Assembly: GCA_004211235.1 (NCBI GenBank)
Contig: SEEY01000114.1
Coordinates: 1-9,174, forward strand
Direction of reading: 5' to 3'
Source of the DNA: Rubrivivax sp.
GTDB taxonomy: Bacteria > Pseudomonadota > Gammaproteobacteria > Burkholderiales > Burkholderiaceae
DNA: 9,174 bases
Made by a program: the position numbers and the translations under genes
Notes under the pieces: model-generated
Databases searched by the model: none
The model's input: the letters and a program-made list of their open reading frames with translations, nothing else
What the model was told of the DNA's origin: nothing
Shown here: positions 6,823 to 9,174 of the stretch, piece by piece
Layout: each line of letters begins with the position of its first letter
Numbering within the stretch: the stretch's first letter is position 1

Positions 6823-8271
6823 GTGCAGATTCACAACCCGACCGCCTTCGTCGTCTTTGGATTCCTCCAGGTAGCGCTGCCCGTCACAGCCTGGACGATC
6901 CTGCACCGCAGACATGATCCACGCGGCCTGGCGATGTGGTGCATCGGCACCCTTGTCTACGGCGTGGCCTGCCTGCTCATCGGCGTGCGCGACACCACGC
7001 CGCCCTGGCTGGCCTTCGCGCTGGCGTCCTCGCTTTTTGCCGCGTGGGGCCTGCTGATCCAGGCGCTGAGCCACGAACTGCGCCTGCCTGCACCGGCCAT
7101 GCGGACCGTGGGCATGTGGATGCTGGTGACCGCCCTCTTCGTCCTGCTCCGCGAGGCGGACGTCACCGTCGGGTTGCGGCTGGCCTACACCTGGGGCGTT
7201 TGCGCAGCCGCCGCCAGCGCCGTGGCGCTGCTGGCGTATCGGCTGTACCGGACCACCGGCTTCCGCAGCGCAGCGCTGCTGGCCGGCGCGTATGCATTGT
7301 TCGCCGCAGCGGCCTGGCTTCGCACCGGCCATGTGGCCTGGCATTGGCGCGAAATTCAGGTGTTGACCCCGCACTGGACCTTTGCGCTGGCTTTCGTCAC
7401 CAGTCTCGTGGCGACCCTCTACGGCAACCTCGGCTATATCGGCCTGGCGATGGAGTCCACCCAAATGCGCGAGATGAGCCGCCGCGTCGAACTGGCGCGG
7501 GAGCACGAGATGAGACTCCAGGCCGAGCTGCGTGTCGATGAACAAGCCCAGCTGCTCGAGGAACGCAGCCGGCTGCTCAGGCAGCGCGAAGAGATCCTCG
7601 GCGCGCTCTCGCACGAAGTGCGGCAGCCGCTCAACAACGCCTCTGCCGCCTTGCAGAGCGCCGAGGCGGCCATGATGAACGGCGGTACTGAGCCCGAGCC
7701 GCAGGCGCTGGTCCGTGTTCGCAGGGCCTCGGACGTCCTCGCGCGGGTTGCCGCTTCCGTCGACAACACGCTGACCGACGCGGTCCTGCTGACGGGCGCG
7801 GACCCCGTCGCACGCCAGGACGTCGAGACGGAAATGCTCGTGCGCCTCGTCCTGGGCGACCTGCCGCCCGGAAGCCGCAAGCGCGTCGTTGTGAACCGAA
7901 TCACGACCACCCGCACCGCGACGATGCACCCAGGGCTGATGCGCATCGCCTTGCGCAATCTGCTTGCGAACGCGCTGGCCTACTCACCCGCGGGGTCGCC
8001 GGTCACCGTTCGGATCAGCGACAGCGAGGAACCGCTGGCGCTGGTGATCGAGGTGGAGGACCAGGGCAGCGGCGTCGACCCCGACCTGCTGCCTCGCCTC
8101 TTCACTCGCGGAGCCCGCGGAGAAACCGCGCGCAACGACCATGGACATGGCCTGGGCCTGTACATCGTTCGGCGTGTCATGGAATTGCACCAGGGCACCG
8201 TCGCGCTCACACGCAACGACGCGTCCGGGAGCTGCTTCCGGCTGACCATTCCCCAGGACACGTGGCCGTGA
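6823..8271 (+). CDS. Orphan membrane sensor histidine kinase (about seven membrane segments)
   Basis: The 482-residue product resembles a two-component sensor kinase that autophosphorylates a histidine using ATP. Hydrophobic stretches at about 7-27, 38-55, 62-82, 95-110, 116-140, 147-165 and 185-207 suggest seven membrane helices with little periplasmic domain, so the stimulus may be sensed in or at the membrane. A charged linker at 211-258 looks like a coiled coil. The H box ALSHEVRQPL places the phospho-accepting histidine at 264. NLLANALAYSP (379-389) is the N box, DQGSGV (413-418) the G1 box, LFTRG (426-430) the F box and GHGLGLYIV (441-449) the G2 box, so the ATPase domain looks intact. 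There is no receiver domain and no response regulator in view. The frame is closed by a TGA at 6766-6768; GTG 6823 is the first usable start but has no Shine-Dalgarno sequence. The next in-frame ATG is 6934, which would lose the first helix. The ligand and family name are unknown to me. Confidence 0.88.
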   Translation: MQIHNPTAFVVFGFLQVALPVTAWTILHRRHDPRGLAMWCIGTLVYGVACLLIGVRDTTPPWLAFALASSLFAAWGLLIQALSHELRLPAPAMRTVGMWMLVTALFVLLREADVTVGLRLAYTWGVCAAAASAVALLAYRLYRTTGFRSAALLAGAYALFAAAAWLRTGHVAWHWREIQVLTPHWTFALAFVTSLVATLYGNLGYIGLAMESTQMREMSRRVELAREHEMRLQAELRVDEQAQLLEERSRLLRQREEILGALSHEVRQPLNNASAALQSAEAAMMNGGTEPEPQALVRVRRASDVLARVAASVDNTLTDAVLLTGADPVARQDVETEMLVRLVLGDLPPGSRKRVVVNRITTTRTATMHPGLMRIALRNLLANALAYSPAGSPVTVRISDSEEPLALVIEVEDQGSGVDPDLLPRLFTRGARGETARNDHGHGLGLYIVRRVMELHQGTVALTRNDASGSCFRLTIPQDTWP

Positions 8272-8313
8272 TCCCGCTGCGGCCGGCTCGACAGCCCGCA
8301 CGCACGACACCCC

Positions 8314-8341
8314 TTGAATCGACGAGTTGCGTCCCTATAAT
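8314..8341 (+). promoter_or_regulatory. groESL promoter with sigma-70 and sigma-32 features
   Basis: TTGAAT (8314-8319) and a perfect TATAAT (8336-8341) are separated by 16 nt, giving a good sigma-70 promoter. The same -35 region reads CCCTTGAA (8311-8318), the sigma-32 -35 consensus, and the -10 is preceded by CCC (8333-8335), partly resembling the C-rich sigma-32 -10. Transcription should start near 8348, at the edge of the CIRCE element. Dual use by housekeeping and heat-shock sigma factors is inferred. Confidence 0.8.
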
Positions 8342-8349
8342 GCGGACTG

Positions 8350-8376
8350 CTAGCACTCCTTGCTTTCGAGTGCTAA
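8350..8376 (+). promoter_or_regulatory. CIRCE operator (HrcA-binding inverted repeat)
   Basis: CTAGCACTC, nine spacer bases, then GAGTGCTAA matches the CIRCE consensus TTAGCACTC-N9-GAGTGCTAA at 17 of 18 arm positions; only the first base differs. It lies just after the -10 element, at the predicted transcription start, where HrcA binding would repress groESL under non-stress conditions. HrcA itself is not in the window. Confidence 0.95.
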
Positions 8377-8383
8377 CGAAATC

Positions 8384-8409
8384 GGGCCGAACCTTCGGCC
8401 CAGTTTTTT
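8384..8409 (+). terminator. Intrinsic-terminator-like hairpin in the groESL leader
   Basis: GGGCCGAA (8384-8391) and TTCGGCCC (8394-8401) form a perfect 8-bp inverted repeat, or 7 bp with an ACCT loop, followed after AG by TTTTTT (8404-8409). This has the form of a rho-independent terminator. Its place is odd: downstream of the groESL promoter and CIRCE but upstream of groES, with no gene between. It may act as an attenuator producing a leader RNA of about 60 nt, or end read-through from the kinase, or be a stabilising 5' hairpin. Confidence 0.6.
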
Positions 8410-8422
8410 CGGCGCGCCGCTG

Positions 8423-8465
8423 CTCCTTTAGCTAGCGGCCGCTGCGGTTCAAACCTCTGAAGGAG
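8423..8465 (+). promoter_or_regulatory. Shine-Dalgarno-masking helix in the groES 5' UTR (candidate RNA thermometer)
   Basis: CTCCTTTAG (8423-8431) can pair with CTGAAGGAG (8457-8465) over nine base pairs, one of them a G-U wobble. The second arm contains the whole groES Shine-Dalgarno sequence AAGGAG (8460-8465), 5 nt before the ATG. The 25-nt loop includes the palindrome AGCGGCCGCT (8434-8443). Masking of the ribosome-binding site by a helix of modest stability is how known heat-shock RNA thermometers work, and one has been described for groESL in enteric bacteria. Function here is inferred from complementarity alone. Confidence 0.5.
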
Positions 8466-8470
8466 ACCCC

Positions 8471-8761
8471 ATGAAGCTGCGCCCCCTGCACGATCGCGTG
8501 ATCGTTCGCCGCCTTGAGCAAGAAACGAAGACCGCCTCGGGCATCGTCATCCCCGACAACGCCGCCGAGAAGCCCGATCAGGGCGAAGTCCTGGCCGTCG
8601 GCCCGGGCAAGCGCAACGACAAGGGCGATTTCATCACCCTGAACGTCGCCGTCGGCGACCGCGTCCTGTTCGGCAAGTATTCCGGCCAGACCGTCAAGGT
8701 CGATGGCGACGAGCTGCTGGTCATGCGCGAGGAAGACCTCTTCGCCATCGTTCAGAAGTGA
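8471..8761 (+). CDS. groES: GroES, 10-kDa co-chaperonin
   Basis: GroES forms the heptameric lid of the GroEL chaperonin in the cytoplasm and controls substrate encapsulation. The 96-residue product is full length. It opens [14 protein letters not shown]. The mobile loop lies at about 16-32 with the hydrophobic contact tripeptide IVI at 25-27, where IVL is commoner. [13 protein letters not shown] is at 38-50, [12 protein letters not shown] at 61-72, and [17 protein letters not shown] at 78-94. AAGGAG sits 5 nt before the ATG, a strong ribosome-binding site that the leader may mask. It is the first gene of the groESL operon, under the CIRCE-bearing promoter, with groEL 98 nt downstream. Confidence 0.98.
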   Translation: MKLRPLHDRVIVRRLEQETKTASGIVIPDNAAEKPDQGEVLAVGPGKRNDKGDFITLNVAVGDRVLFGKYSGQTVKVDGDELLVMREEDLFAIVQK

Positions 8762-8767
8762 TGGCTT

Positions 8768-8800
8768 GAGGGCAGCAGCGCACGACGTGCGCCTGCCCTC
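8768..8800 (+). other. Strong hairpin between groES and groEL
   Basis: GAGGGCAG (8768-8775) pairs with CTGCCCTC (8793-8800), and inside it GCGCAC (8778-8783) pairs with GTGCGC (8787-8792), with a 2-nt bulge and a GAC loop. The result is a 14-bp stem starting 7 nt after the groES stop. No T-run follows, so it is not an intrinsic terminator. It may protect the 3' end of a processed groES mRNA or set the groES:groEL ratio; both are inferred. Confidence 0.55.
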
Positions 8801-8819
8801 GCTGAATTCAGTGGTCAAG

Positions 8820-9174
<355 letters not shown>

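Noticed and set aside
6639..6917. Plus-strand frame of 92 codons (MAPSTDVMPRAVFH...) overlapping the kinase start.
   Set aside because: The middle looks somewhat protein-like, but there is no Shine-Dalgarno sequence or recognisable domain, and the end runs out of frame through the kinase N-terminus. Too weak to list as a gene.
6781..7929. Minus-strand frame of 382 codons opposite the histidine kinase.
   Set aside because: It is antisense to an intact kinase with all catalytic boxes; the translated product is low-complexity and unrecognisable.
8432..8818. Minus-strand frame of 128 codons opposite groES.
   Set aside because: It is an antisense shadow of groES and would cover the groES ribosome-binding site and the downstream hairpin.

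Overview
The window looks like core chromosome of a high-GC betaproteobacterium, most likely Burkholderiales. I judge this from the protein style: MurF has the NNAQREHQEFM stretch, MraZ has FQGAS..LDAKGR and the KHPDGCL(M)LFPRP block, and the GroES/GroEL sequences fit. The genus cannot be fixed from these genes; the Roseateles/Rubrivivax/Leptothrix group is a guess. No rRNA, tRNA, CRISPR array, complete insertion sequence or phage gene was seen.

Positions 1-6411, minus strand: the start of the division and cell-wall (dcw) operon, read from right to left as mraZ, rsmH (mraW), ftsL, ftsI, murE, murF. MurF runs off the left edge. Most junctions are overlaps or gaps of a few bases: TGATG between mraZ and rsmH, 4 nt between rsmH and ftsL, ATGA between ftsL and ftsI, and an abutting or overlapping murE/murF junction. 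The exception is a 187-nt spacer between ftsI and murE. It is packed with inverted repeats, yet an open frame crosses it exactly from the ftsI stop to the murE start. MurE carries the DNPR motif expected for a meso-diaminopimelate-adding enzyme.

Positions 6412-6822: a divergent intergenic region, part of it unusually AT-rich. Next to mraZ lie a good sigma-70 promoter and four MraZ-box-like repeats spaced exactly 10 bp apart, the last one containing the mraZ GTG start codon. Further out is CTGT-N8-ACAG, which matches the LexA (SOS) operator core.

Positions 6823-8271, plus strand: an orphan membrane histidine kinase with about seven predicted membrane segments, a coiled-coil linker, and H, N, G1 and G2 boxes. 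No response regulator is in view.

Positions 8272-9174, plus strand: the heat-shock chaperonin operon groES-groEL, with GroEL cut by the right edge. Its leader is layered: a promoter with both sigma-70 and sigma-32 features, a CIRCE operator for HrcA, a hairpin plus T-run that looks like an intrinsic terminator, and a 9-bp helix that would mask the groES Shine-Dalgarno sequence like an RNA thermometer. Between groES and groEL are another strong hairpin and a short palindrome resembling REP/RAYT-associated repeats.

No wholly new gene system is evident. The points worth a second look are regulatory: the groESL leader, the MraZ box array, the LexA-like site, and the ftsI-murE spacer.
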